A stretch of 41,440 nt of DNA from Oscillospiraceae bacterium (GCA_017466665.1 JAFTTQ010000062.1:1-41440), one strand, 5' to 3'; shown: positions 1 through 8,087, counted from the first letter of the stretch. The notes: generated by a model not told the origin, from the letters alone. A program made the numbers and translations.

Positions 1-827
1 GCGCACTCCGAGTACTCACCCGAAGGGAATCGGAAATAGGGACTGGAGTAGGAGAAATTCTCCACAAGGTAATTATCCAGTTCAGCGATTTCCTTTGCCA
101 TCTCGGTTCGGCTGATCTTCGGGAAAGAGGGATGGGTGGCGCTGTGGTTTCCTACAATATGCCCCTCGTCGATCATCCGCCGGACAAGCTCGGGATTTTG
201 CTTTGCGTAGCTTAAGGTTACAAAAAATGCGGCCTTTACATCTTTCTCTTTCAGCGTATCTAAAATGTCTGCCGTCAGGTTTTCATATTCGTACCCGTTG
301 TCAAAGGTCAGGTACATTACTTTTTCCTGGGTCTCGGTGTCCAGCGCCAGTGCCTCAACATTGGCATACCCGTCAAAGGTTCGCTGGTTGATGATCGACT
401 GATCGTGGGCAACACCGTTTTTCGCCACGCCGTAGGAAAAACCGTTGGATTTGGTCGACAGACCCTTTGTGTTTTCCGGATCGTTTACCGTGTATGTCTT
501 TTGCGAATACTCCAGTGTAACCGATGCGGGAGGCTCTGGCTCTGTCGGTTTTACCGGTTCCGTTGGTGGCTCAGTGGGATCAGTGGATGGCTCCGTCGGC
601 GGCTCGGTAGGCTCTGCCGGTCCTGTTGGAACTGTTGGATCACCTGGCTCGGTCGGAAGTTCGGGAGGCAGTGTCGGGTCAGTGGGGTCTGTCGGTTCTG
701 TTTCTTGGGTGGGCTCCGGCGTGAGTTCCGTCCCCTTGTAGGTTGGGCAGCTGTCCGCCCCGTTTTTGCAGGAGCAAAGAGCTGCGATCATAAACATACA
801 AACTAACAAGCATATAATTCTTTTCAT
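1..827 (-). CDS. PdaA-like polysaccharide deacetylase lipoprotein, 3' end outside window
   Basis: The minus-strand frame opens at ATG 825-827 behind a GGAGGGAG ribosome binding site and stays open to base 1, so the C-terminus is missing. The N-terminus is a lipoprotein signal ending in LCSC (lipidated Cys20). A long Thr/Pro/Glu-rich linker of TEP/TDP-type repeats (about residues 30-110) would span the cell wall. The NodB domain follows: motif 1 TFDNG (F175-D176-N177-G178), motif 2 HSATHP (H228, H232) and motif 3 RFPSG. The TFDNGYE form is typical of the PdaA branch, which deacetylates MurNAc in spore cortex or acts on other cell-wall glycans. The family is seen; the exact substrate is inferred. 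It is probably transcribed alone from the promoter at 907-935. Confidence 0.9.
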   Translation of the reverse strand, partial: MKRIICLLVCMFMIAALCSCKNGADSCPTYKGTELTPEPTQETEPTDPTDPTLPPELPTEPGDPTVPTGPAEPTEPPTEPSTDPTEPPTEPVKPTEPEPPASVTLEYSQKTYTVNDPENTKGLSTKSNGFSYGVAKNGVAHDQSIINQRTFDGYANVEALALDTETQEKVMYLTFDNGYEYENLTADILDTLKEKDVKAAFFVTLSYAKQNPELVRRMIDEGHIVGNHSATHPSFPKISRTEMAKEIAELDNYLVENFSYSSPYFRFPSGEYSEC

Positions 828-853
828 AGCTTCTCCCTCCAAAAGCATTGTAC

Positions 854-879
854 ACAAAAGACGGTTCTCTGTCTTTTGT
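854..879 (-). promoter_or_regulatory. Perfect 9-bp inverted repeat in the deacetylase leader
   Basis: ACAAAAGAC (854-862) and its exact complement GTCTTTTGT (871-879) flank an 8-base loop. The repeat lies between the promoter (907-935) and the ribosome binding site (833-840) of the deacetylase, so it would form a hairpin in the 5' leader or act as a DNA operator. No T-run follows it on the minus strand, so it is not an obvious terminator. Confidence 0.5.
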
Positions 880-906
880 CATTTTATCCTATATTTCGCT
901 ACTTTT

Positions 907-935
907 ATTATAAAATAAAATGTGGAAACTTACAA
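907..935 (-). promoter_or_regulatory. Sigma-A promoter of the deacetylase
   Basis: On the minus strand TTGTAA (930-935) and TATAAT (907-912) are separated by 17 bases. The start site would fall near base 900, about 75 bases upstream of the deacetylase ATG. Confidence 0.65.
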
Positions 936-937
936 GA

Positions 938-969
938 TAAAAAAACATAGGGAGCCGAAGCTCCCTATG
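938..969 (-). terminator. Intrinsic terminator of the non-coding RNA
   Basis: A perfect 10-bp stem CATAGGGAGC/GCTCCCTATG (946-969) with a 4-base loop is followed on the minus strand by seven T (939-945). It ends the structured RNA at 970-1168 just before the deacetylase promoter, so the RNA is a separate transcript. Confidence 0.85.
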
Positions 970-1168
970 CCAAAAACCCGCTTTAGCCGTAATGCATCCG
1001 ATTATGACCTGCACGAAATGGCAGGTGGGTTGTCGCTCCCGACTTTAGCTGCTCCCAACGTCCGCGCTATGTCGAAGCATAGGCGGGAGGTCTGCAATCC
1101 AGCCGGGAAGTCTTACATCCCGAATAAATGATGTGGGTCCAAAAGGACACACTACGCACCAAGCAGGC
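946..1168 (-). ncRNA. Structured non-coding RNA (raiA-type or 6S-type candidate)
   Basis: No protein gene fits here. The minus-strand RNA folds well by eye. The 5' and 3' ends pair twice: bases 1161-1167 with 977-983 (7 bp, one wobble) and 1148-1156 with 988-996 (9 bp, three wobbles). Inside are several hairpins: CTATG/CATAG with loop CTTCGA, CGGGA/TCCCG, GTCG/CGAC with loop GGAG, ACCTGC/GTGCAGGT, and an outer CTCCC/GGGAG stem. It ends in the strong terminator at 938-969. A -10-like TATATT (1174-1179) sits just upstream of the paired 5' end, but I see no good -35. A closed multibranched RNA of about 200 nt fits the raiA motif better than the rod-shaped 6S RNA. The family name is inference and 6S is not excluded. 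Confidence 0.7.
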
Positions 1169-1226
1169 AGACGAATATAAAAGTGCTATCGATAGAAGCC
1201 TTGCCTCCTTCTTTGAGGCAATTTCC

Positions 1227-1355
1227 TTAAGTTAAGCCTTATTGTCATTCCGAGCCAGTGCGCTTAAGTGGCGTGGGAATCTCAAAGTACAACCTGTTAC
1301 AAGAGATTGCCACACCAGTGACACGGTCACTGGTTCGCAATGACAACTAACTTAA
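1227..1355. repeat. MITE-like palindromic repeat element
   Basis: The outer ends are inverted repeats of about 30 bases. TTAAGTTA and TTGTCATT(C/G)CGA(G/A)CCAGTG on the left match the complement of the right end, ending TAACTTAA at 1348-1355. Two inner stems are present: GGAATCTC/GAGATTGCC and CCAGTGAC/GTCACTGG with loop ACG. It has no coding capacity. Small palindromes of this GTCATTGCGA...CCAGTG style are scattered in many gut Clostridia genomes (recalled, not searched). It lies between the RNA gene and the 3' end of the DUF1292 gene. Confidence 0.7.
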
Positions 1356-1396
1356 TGACATTGCCCTTTTGAGGGGGCGATTTATTCGTGGGAAGA

Positions 1397-1681
1397 TCAG
1401 TCGTCTTCTTCCTCGTTTTCCTCGTATAGCTGCTCTATGATCATTTCATAGACAGTTTTCAGCTCCTGATCGTCCTCAATGGCGGCAAGAATGCTCTCCC
1501 CGTCTTCTTCCACAGATTTTAAAATGCTGACCTCCGCGTCTTCTTCCTCATCCAATCCCGCGGGGATCACAGCAAGATAGGTGCTGCCGTTCCATTCCAG
1601 AGAAGATAGGATCTCCAGCTCGTATTCGGTGCCGTCCTCATCCACAATGGTCATAAAATCAGATCCGTAAATATCCTCCAT
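1397..1681 (-). CDS. DUF1292 family small acidic protein
   Basis: The 94-residue protein starts at ATG 1679-1681 with a GGGGAGG site 7 bases upstream. A longer in-frame start at 1738 would overlap the promoter and is rejected. The sequence is very acidic and shows the DUF1292 pattern: a short strand carrying 'VDEDGTEYELEIL', then 'YLAVIPA', then an acidic helix and an acidic C-terminal tail. Members are common in Firmicutes, often beside housekeeping genes, and their function is unknown. It diverges from the penicillin-binding protein operon and has its own promoter at 1710-1738. No strong terminator follows it; a weak GC hairpin lies near 1361-1382. Confidence 0.85.
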   Translation of the reverse strand: MEDIYGSDFMTIVDEDGTEYELEILSSLEWNGSTYLAVIPAGLDEEEDAEVSILKSVEEDGESILAAIEDDQELKTVYEMIIEQLYEENEEEDD

Positions 1682-1709
1682 AGTAGCCTCCCCATATTTG
1701 TTTGATACT

Positions 1710-1738
1710 ATTCTAACTGGATTGTGCCGTAAAATCAA
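1710..1738 (-). promoter_or_regulatory. Sigma-A promoter of the DUF1292 gene
   Basis: On the minus strand TTGATT (1733-1738) and TAGAAT (1710-1715) are 17 bases apart. The inferred start near 1703 leaves a leader of about 22 bases. Confidence 0.65.
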
Positions 1739-1824
1739 GAGGACAGTTTATACAATATTCGTCACACAGACGGCTTGCGAAAAAAGTATTTGCAGAATTT
1801 CACGAATTATTAAAAAAATAGGGC

Positions 1825-1853
1825 TTTCGTTTTTGAATGGGGTATGCTATAAT
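1825..1853 (+). promoter_or_regulatory. Extended -10 promoter of the PBP-ecf-truA operon
   Basis: TATAAT at 1848-1853 is preceded by TGC (1845-1847), an extended -10. The -35 at the right distance is poor (TTTCGT, 1825-1830). It points at the PBP start at 1940. Confidence 0.6.
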
Positions 1854-1939
1854 TATATGAACGAAGCTATGTTCATATGAAAAATTACATTTTAAATTTC
1901 CGCACCGGCATACATTGCCGTGATGATGGAGGTCATATT

Positions 1940-4639
1940 ATGGATGAAAAAAAGCAGACAAGGAAGGTCGTCCCGCAAAACTGGATCCCACCGGTTGCGC
2001 TGGATGTTGTTTATAAAATATGGAGAGTGCTGTTTGCCATTATTAAGGTGGCGGCAGGCGCGGCAGCTACGGTCGTGCTGATCGTCGCGGTTGCCGGCTT
2101 TGTATTTGCCGGTATGCTGGGCGATTTTCTGCAGGAGGAGATCCTGCCCAATGCTGTTGTAGATCTGGATGATCTTGCGGTGGATCTGAACTCCACCATA
2201 TATTATGTGGATTCTGACGGCCAGATCCAGGTGCAGCAGCAGATCGACGCGGAAATGGATCGCCAGTGGGTGGCCTATGAGGATATTCCTCAGGCGATGA
2301 TCGACGCTGCTATCGCTGTTGAGGATCACCGCTTTTATAAGCATCAGGGTGTTGACTGGATCACCACATTGCAGGCGTGTGCCAGAATGTTCTTCGGTGA
2401 TTCCTCTGTGGGCGGCTCCAGTATTACCCAGCAGCTTGTGAAAAACACCTTTGGTGATACCAGCATTACCGTTCAGCGTAAGCTTTTAGAAATATTCCAG
2501 GCGACCCAGATGGAAAAGCACTATGATAAGAAAGTGATCCTGGAATACTATCTGAACATTATCTATTTAGGTCAAAACTGCAACGGCATCAAAACTGCTG
2601 CGGCGACCTATTACGGCAAGGAGCTGGAAAAGCTGACAACTGCGGAGTGTGCCAGTATTATCGCCATTACCAACAGCCCCACCTATTACGACCCTTATCA
2701 GAATAAGGAAAACAACGAAGACCGTACCGATAAGATCCTTTGGGATATGTACGAGCAGGGGTATCTGACTGAGCAGGAGTATAATGTCGAGAAAAACCGG
2801 GAGCTGGTTCTGAAATTCGGCATTGACTTTGAAGACAAGATGGTGCAGTGCGAGAATGAAAGCTGCCTGTATAAGGATACGGTTTCCACCCTGGATATAG
2901 GCGCGGACAATTTGTACTATTGCCCGGAATGCGGAGAGCAGGTATCTGTTGAGCGGGATAGCTCCGGTATGTATTCCTATCATACAGAAGCAGTCATCAA
3001 GGATGTTGCCAAGGCACTGGCTGAGCAGGATGGGGTAGAATGGACTTACGCCACCCAGGAGATCTATATGCGCCGTATTCAGAACGGCGGCTACCACATC
3101 TATTCTACCTTGAATTGGGATGTGCAGCAGCAGGTGGAGGAGATCTACTGCAATTTGGACAATATTCCCGGCGTTCGCGGTGCACAGCAGCTCCAATCTG
3201 CCATCGTTGTGATCGACAACAGAACCGGCGACATTGTGGGTATTGCCGGCGGCACCGGCGAAAAAACCGAGTATTTCGGATGGGACCGTGCCCAATCTGA
3301 GCTGCAATCCGGCTCCTCCATTAAGCCGGTTTCCGTATATGGCCCTGCCTTTGAAAACGGAACCATCACACCGGCTACCGTTGTAAAGGATCTGCCGCTG
3401 CACTACAATGACGGCAACTGGCCCCGAAATGACAACTGGACTTATAACTATTCCCGAACCATTTACAGCGCTGTCACCTGGTCTGTCAATGCTGTGTGTG
3501 CCTGGACACTGGACAGCATCGGCTTGGATTACAGCTATGAATTTGCTAAGGAAAAATTCGGTGTTTCCACATTGGTGGATGAATATGTGGATACTGACGG
3601 CGAGATCCACACCGACAGAAACTACGGCCCCCTTGCTATGGGCTCTCAGTACTGGGGCGTAACAGTCCGGGATATGGCATCGGCATTTGCAACCTATGCC
3701 AATAACGGTGTATACCGCCAGGGCAGAACCTTTAGCAAGGTGTTTGACAGCAAGGGCAATTTGGTGCTGGACAATGTTCAGAAATCGGAGCAGATCGTCA
3801 GCCAAAAGACCGTTGACTATATGAACTACTGCCTGATCAATGCCGTAAACAGCGGTACAGGTTCCGAGGCAAAGGTGAAGGGTATTACCACTGCCGGCAA
3901 GACCGGTACGACTACCGGCAATAAAGCCCGCTGGTTCTGCGGCTTTACCGGCTATTATACCGCTGCTGTCTGGTGCGGCTTTGACCAGCCGGAAGCCATC
4001 AGCCCCACCCGTGTCAACAACCCCTCTGCTGTGCTGTTCAAAAAGGTAATGGATCCCCTTCATCAGGGTCTTGAAGATAAGGATTTGTATAATTCCTATT
4101 TGATGAAGGGTGTGACGGTGTGTCTGGATTCCGGCAAGATCGCCACAAGCGCCTGCGGCGAGGATGTGCGTGAGATCTCCAGAACGGACTACGCAAGAGT
4201 GTATTCCGAGGATTATCCTACCGAATACTGTGATAAGCACGTTTTGGTGGAGGTGTGCTCTCACGGCGGTGTTGCCAACGAGTACTGCAAGCTGTTCGCG
4301 GAGCGGGAGAATCAGACCGAGGAAGATCTGGTAACAGTAACGAAAAAGGCACTTGTTAAAATGACCCAATCGGAGATCGACGAGATCAATAAGGCATCCG
4401 GCTATGGCCTTGCAAGCTATATGTTGGGCAATGAATGGGTCTATCTGATAAATTGGGACGGCACGGACGGTGTATTTAAGGGCATTAACGGCAAGCTGGA
4501 TCAGGGCGTGGATGCCCCCTATGTTATCTGTACCGAGCATACGAAGGAAGCCTGGGAGGCGTATTTGGAATCCCAAACACCCGAGCCGCCTGTGGTTGAG
4601 CCAACGGAGCCGGATGATCCCTTCTTCCCATTCAGATAA
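1940..4639 (+). CDS. Class A penicillin-binding protein (transglycosylase/transpeptidase)
   Basis: This PBP1A-type enzyme polymerises lipid II and cross-links peptidoglycan outside the membrane. I chose ATG 1940 (899 residues) because GGAGG lies 7 bases upstream; the ATG at 1877 has no good site. A cytoplasmic tail of about 30 residues is followed by one membrane segment (about 35-65). The GT51 domain carries EDHRFYKHQGVD with catalytic Glu128. The transpeptidase shows SSIK (Ser459, Lys462), SVN (Ser515, Asn517) and KTGTT (Lys654). Unusually, four cysteines (C304, C309, C328, C331), the last pair in a CPEC knuckle, lie between the two domains and look like an inserted zinc ribbon. The C-terminal region is also Cys-rich, then ends in a Pro/Glu tail. 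It is first in a six-gene operon. Confidence 0.95.
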   Translation: MDEKKQTRKVVPQNWIPPVALDVVYKIWRVLFAIIKVAAGAAATVVLIVAVAGFVFAGMLGDFLQEEILPNAVVDLDDLAVDLNSTIYYVDSDGQIQVQQQIDAEMDRQWVAYEDIPQAMIDAAIAVEDHRFYKHQGVDWITTLQACARMFFGDSSVGGSSITQQLVKNTFGDTSITVQRKLLEIFQATQMEKHYDKKVILEYYLNIIYLGQNCNGIKTAAATYYGKELEKLTTAECASIIAITNSPTYYDPYQNKENNEDRTDKILWDMYEQGYLTEQEYNVEKNRELVLKFGIDFEDKMVQCENESCLYKDTVSTLDIGADNLYYCPECGEQVSVERDSSGMYSYHTEAVIKDVAKALAEQDGVEWTYATQEIYMRRIQNGGYHIYSTLNWDVQQQVEEIYCNLDNIPGVRGAQQLQSAIVVIDNRTGDIVGIAGGTGEKTEYFGWDRAQSELQSGSSIKPVSVYGPAFENGTITPATVVKDLPLHYNDGNWPRNDNWTYNYSRTIYSAVTWSVNAVCAWTLDSIGLDYSYEFAKEKFGVSTLVDEYVDTDGEIHTDRNYGPLAMGSQYWGVTVRDMASAFATYANNGVYRQGRTFSKVFDSKGNLVLDNVQKSEQIVSQKTVDYMNYCLINAVNSGTGSEAKVKGITTAGKTGTTTGNKARWFCGFTGYYTAAVWCGFDQPEAISPTRVNNPSAVLFKKVMDPLHQGLEDKDLYNSYLMKGVTVCLDSGKIATSACGEDVREISRTDYARVYSEDYPTEYCDKHVLVEVCSHGGVANEYCKLFAERENQTEEDLVTVTKKALVKMTQSEIDEINKASGYGLASYMLGNEWVYLINWDGTDGVFKGINGKLDQGVDAPYVICTEHTKEAWEAYLESQTPEPPVVEPTEPDDPFFPFR

Positions 4640-4670
4640 CTTCGCAAAAAATATATGAGGATAAAAAATA

Positions 4671-5537
4671 ATGATTTGGATTTCTGACGAGTGGACGGAT
4701 TATGAGGTCTTGGATACAGCCGGCGGTGAACGCCTGGAGCGCTGGGGAAATTATATATTGGTGCGGCCTGATCCCCAGGTCATCTGGGATACCCCCCACA
4801 GTGCACCCCAGTGGAAAAAGTATGATGCCCGTTATGTCCGCTCCAATACCGGCGGTGGCCACTGGACTGACCACGATCTGCCGGAGCGCTGGCAGATCCG
4901 CTATAAGGACTATTTGACCTTTAATGTCAAGCCTATGAATTTTAAGCATACGGGTGTGTTTCCTGAGCAGGCTGCCAACTGGGATTTTATCCGGGAAAAG
5001 GTGGCAAATGCCGGCCGTCCTGTGCGTGTGCTGAATCTGTTTGCCTATTCCGGCGGTGCCACCCTGGCGGCGGCTGCCGGCGGCGCGGAGGTTTATCATG
5101 TGGATGCCTCCAAGGGTATGGTGGCTTGGGCAAAGGAAAATGCCAAGTCATCGAATCTTGCGGACAAGCCGATCCATTGGATCGTAGACGACTGCGCCAA
5201 GTTTATCCAGCGGGAAATTCGCCGTGGCCGCCGCTATGACGGCATTATTATGGATCCCCCCAGCTATGGACGGGGGCCCAGCGGCGAGATATGGAAGATG
5301 GAAACCAGCTTCTATCCCTTTTTGCTGGAGGTCGGCAAGCTGCTGACGGATAACCCCCTGTTTGTCATTATTAATTCCTATACCACCGGCCTGGCACCCT
5401 CTGCTGTTGGCTATGCCTCGGATGTGGTGTTTGGTGCCACACATGGCGGTAGCACGGCTGTGGGTGAATTGGGTCTGCCGGTCAAAAGCACCGGGCTGAT
5501 GCTGCCCTGCGGCGCGGCGGGAAGATGGACTCCCTGA
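4671..5537 (+). CDS. Class I SAM-dependent methyltransferase, RlmI/RlmK-like
   Basis: The protein has 288 residues and starts at ATG 4671 behind a weak GAGG. The Rossmann fold shows the SAM-binding loop LNLFAYSGGATLAAA (about residues 122-136), the acidic strand end YHVDASKG and the catalytic motif DPPSYGRG. This arrangement belongs to the 23S rRNA cytosine methyltransferase group (COG1092, RlmI/RlmK-like), although the usual N-terminal PUA domain is absent. An RNA base is the likely target, but the exact site is not known. It lies 31 bases after the PBP gene and 12 before ecfA1, so it is probably cotranscribed with both. Confidence 0.85.
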   Translation: MIWISDEWTDYEVLDTAGGERLERWGNYILVRPDPQVIWDTPHSAPQWKKYDARYVRSNTGGGHWTDHDLPERWQIRYKDYLTFNVKPMNFKHTGVFPEQAANWDFIREKVANAGRPVRVLNLFAYSGGATLAAAAGGAEVYHVDASKGMVAWAKENAKSSNLADKPIHWIVDDCAKFIQREIRRGRRYDGIIMDPPSYGRGPSGEIWKMETSFYPFLLEVGKLLTDNPLFVIINSYTTGLAPSAVGYASDVVFGATHGGSTAVGELGLPVKSTGLMLPCGAAGRWTP

Positions 5538-5549
5538 GAGGATATAGCT

Positions 5550-6398
5550 ATGAGTACTGCGATTTCAGTAGAACATTTATCGTACAGCTATCCGGGCGTG
5601 GATGACACGCCCGGCACTGTCGTATTTGAGGATATGAATTTGACGGTGGAAAGCGGCAGCTTTGTTGCCGTTTTGGGCGGCAATGGCTGCGGAAAATCCA
5701 CCCTTGCCAAGCATTTTAACGCCATATTGCTGCCCTGCGGCGGTAAGGTCTATGTCTGCGGATTGGACACCTCCGTTGAGGACAAGCTGATGCAGGTTCG
5801 CCGCTGTGTGGGTATGGTATTCCAAAACCCGGATAACCAGATCGTTGCCAATGTGGTGGAGGAGGATGTGGCGTTTGGCCCTGAGAATCTTGGCATTGCC
5901 AGTCCTGCCATTCGTCAGCGGGTGGATCAGGCGCTGAAGCAGGTCGGTATGTATGAATATCGGGAGCACGCTCCCCATCTGCTATCCGGCGGTCAAAAAC
6001 AGCGGATCGCCATTGCCGGTGTGATCGCCATGGAGCCCAAGTGCATCGTGCTGGATGAGCCCACGGCAATGCTGGATCCCAAGGGCCGCCGTGAGGTCTT
6101 GGAAACAGTGACCCGGCTCAACCGGGAAAAGGGGATTACCGTTGTTCTGATTACCCATCATATGGATGAAGCCGCTAAGGCGGAGCGGGTAGTTGTCCTT
6201 CACGGCGGCAAAGCTGTTTTGGACGGCACACCGAAGGAAGTGTTTTCCCAGGTGGAGACCCTTCACAGTATTGGGCTTTGTGCCCCCGACACCACAGAGC
6301 TGTGCTTTATGCTGAATCAGCAGGGGTATAGCCTGGAGCTTACTTGTTTAACGGATGAAGAATGTGCGCAGACACTTATGAAAGCTTTTAAGGTCTGA
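5550..6398 (+). CDS. ecfA1: Energy-coupling factor transporter ATPase EcfA1
   Basis: This 282-residue ABC ATPase has Walker A GGNGCGKST, a Q-loop in VFQNPDNQIV, signature LSGGQKQR and Walker B IVLDEPTAMLDP. The QNPDNQ form and the tandem placement with a second ATPase and an EcfT identify it as EcfA1. EcfA1, EcfA2 and EcfT form the shared energy module that powers uptake through various substrate-binding S-components. No S-component lies in this window, so the module probably serves several encoded elsewhere. The start is ATG 5550, with AGAGGAT about 7 bases upstream. Confidence 0.95.
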   Translation: MSTAISVEHLSYSYPGVDDTPGTVVFEDMNLTVESGSFVAVLGGNGCGKSTLAKHFNAILLPCGGKVYVCGLDTSVEDKLMQVRRCVGMVFQNPDNQIVANVVEEDVAFGPENLGIASPAIRQRVDQALKQVGMYEYREHAPHLLSGGQKQRIAIAGVIAMEPKCIVLDEPTAMLDPKGRREVLETVTRLNREKGITVVLITHHMDEAAKAERVVVLHGGKAVLDGTPKEVFSQVETLHSIGLCAPDTTELCFMLNQQGYSLELTCLTDEECAQTLMKAFKV

Positions 6399-6411
6399 CC
6401 CACAGGAGGTT

Positions 6412-7281
6412 ATGAAATTGGCACCTATTTTAGAGGTACGCGGCCTGACCCATATATATAGTGTAGGTACACCCTTTGAGCATACCGCTTTGAAGGATAT
6501 ATCCTTTTCTGTGGAGCCCGGGGAGTTTGTTGGCGTAATTGGTCATACCGGCTCCGGAAAATCCACCCTGATGCAGCATATGAACGGGCTTTTAAAGCCT
6601 ACTGAGGGTACGATCCTGCTGGGCGGGAAGGATATTTGGTCAGATAAGGCTCTGACGCGTCAAAGCCGTTTCCGTGTGGGCTTGGTGTTTCAGTACCCTG
6701 AGTATCAGCTTTTTGAGGAAACGGTATATAAGGATATTGCCTTTGGGCCTAAGAATATGGGTTTAAAGCCGGAGGAAATTGACCGCAGAGTACGGGAAGC
6801 GGCGGGCTTTGTGGGGCTGTCTGATGCCCAACTGCAGGCATCGCCCTTTGACCTTTCCGGCGGTCAAAAACGCCGTGCGGCCATTGCCGGCGTGATCGCC
6901 ATGGAGCCGGAGGTTCTGATCCTGGATGAACCTACCGCCGGTCTTGACCCGGAGGGCAGGGCAGAGATCCTTGAGAATATTGAAAGCTACCGTAAGGCAA
7001 AAAACGCTACCATTATGATGGTCAGCCACTCTATGAATGATGTGGCACGTTTGGCAGACAGGCTTTTGGTGCTGTGCGATTCCAGGCTTGTTATGGAGGG
7101 CACACCCAAGGAAGTATTTTCCCACGCACAGGAGCTTTTGGATATGGGCTTGGATATTCCTGATGTGACCCGGGTATTTTTACGCCTGCGTCAATTAGGC
7201 TTGCCTGTTGCGCCTGTGTATACCCTGGATCAGGCGGTGGAAGCGCTTCTTGCCTTGAAGGGAGGGGATCACCGTGCTTAA
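6412..7281 (+). CDS. ecfA2: Energy-coupling factor transporter ATPase EcfA2
   Basis: This 289-residue ABC ATPase has Walker A GHTGSGKST, Q-loop FQYPEYQLFEE, signature LSGGQKRR and Walker B LILDEPTAGLDP. The FQYPEYQLF form is characteristic of EcfA2. The start is uncertain: AGGAGG (6404-6409) sits only 2 bases before ATG 6412, too close for normal initiation. An in-frame TTG at 6418 has 8-base spacing and may be the true start. It lies 13 bases after ecfA1, and its last 8 bases overlap ecfT. Confidence 0.95.
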   Translation: MKLAPILEVRGLTHIYSVGTPFEHTALKDISFSVEPGEFVGVIGHTGSGKSTLMQHMNGLLKPTEGTILLGGKDIWSDKALTRQSRFRVGLVFQYPEYQLFEETVYKDIAFGPKNMGLKPEEIDRRVREAAGFVGLSDAQLQASPFDLSGGQKRRAAIAGVIAMEPEVLILDEPTAGLDPEGRAEILENIESYRKAKNATIMMVSHSMNDVARLADRLLVLCDSRLVMEGTPKEVFSHAQELLDMGLDIPDVTRVFLRLRQLGLPVAPVYTLDQAVEALLALKGGDHRA

Positions 7282-8080
7282 GGATATTACATTAGGCCAG
7301 TTTTTTCCGGGTGATTCCATTATCCACAGATTAGATCCCCGAACAAAGCTGATTTTTCTTGTAATCTATATCGTTGCGCTTTTTACAGCCTCGAATTGGA
7401 TATCCTACGGCTTGGTTCTGGCGTTTTTGATATTTGTGATCTGTGTTTCCAAGATCCCGCTGAAATCCATTGTACGCGGTATGAAGCCGCTGGTATTTAT
7501 TTTGATTTTCACCGGCATTTTGAATATTTTCTTCACAGCCGGTGAAACGGTTTTGGTGTCCTTTTGGATCATTACCATCACATTGGAGGGCGTGATTCGA
7601 GCAGTTTTTATGATGGCGCGGATCTTGATGCTGATTACGGGAACCTTTTTGTTGACCTATACCACGTCGCCCATTGCACTGACTGACGGGCTGGAATCCC
7701 TGCTTGGGCCGCTGAAAAAGCTTCATCTGCCGGTGCATGAGCTTTCTATGATGATGTGCATTGCGCTGCGGTTTATCCCCACGCTGATCGAGGAAACTGA
7801 TAAAATTATGTGCGCCCAAAAGGCAAGGGGCGCAGATTTTGAAAATGGCAGCCTGATACAAAGAGTGAAGGCACTTGTTCCGATCCTGGTTCCGTTGTTT
7901 ATCAGTGCATTCCGCCGTGCCGATGAACTGGCGACCGCTATGGAATGCCGGTGCTATCAGGGAGGCGAGGGGAGAACGAAAATGAAGCTTTTGCGGTATC
8001 ACCGCTGGGATCTGTATGCCTTTTTGTCCGGGGCGCTGCTTTTAGGTGCTGTGATCACGCTGCATATTTTTGGTTTGTGA
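7274..8080 (+). CDS. ecfT: Energy-coupling factor transporter transmembrane protein EcfT
   Basis: The 268-residue protein starts at GTG 7274, overlapping ecfA2, with GGAGGGG at 7261-7267. Several hydrophobic segments fill the N-terminal half (about residues 25-130) and another lies at the C-terminus. The coupling-helix arginine motifs that dock onto the two ATPases are visible as KARGADF and MECRCYQGGEGRT. EcfT is the scaffold that transmits ATP hydrolysis to the S-component. The overlap suggests translational coupling with ecfA2. Confidence 0.95.
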   Translation: MLKDITLGQFFPGDSIIHRLDPRTKLIFLVIYIVALFTASNWISYGLVLAFLIFVICVSKIPLKSIVRGMKPLVFILIFTGILNIFFTAGETVLVSFWIITITLEGVIRAVFMMARILMLITGTFLLTYTTSPIALTDGLESLLGPLKKLHLPVHELSMMMCIALRFIPTLIEETDKIMCAQKARGADFENGSLIQRVKALVPILVPLFISAFRRADELATAMECRCYQGGEGRTKMKLLRYHRWDLYAFLSGALLLGAVITLHIFGL

Positions 8081-8087
8081 GGGAATT

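Noticed and set aside
445-741. Open frame on the plus strand encoding a Gly/Ser/Val repeat protein
   Set aside because: It is the antisense of the Thr/Pro/Glu-rich linker of the deacetylase lipoprotein, which has a signal peptide, ribosome binding site and NodB motifs on the minus strand.
922-1131. Plus-strand frame of 69 codons over the RNA gene
   Set aside because: It has no ribosome binding site, its start lies in the divergent promoter, and the region's pairing and terminator are explained by the minus-strand RNA.
2567-4576. 669-codon open frame antisense to the penicillin-binding protein
   Set aside because: It is fully inside a well-supported gene with intact catalytic motifs. The long antisense frame reflects codon bias; it has no ribosome binding site.
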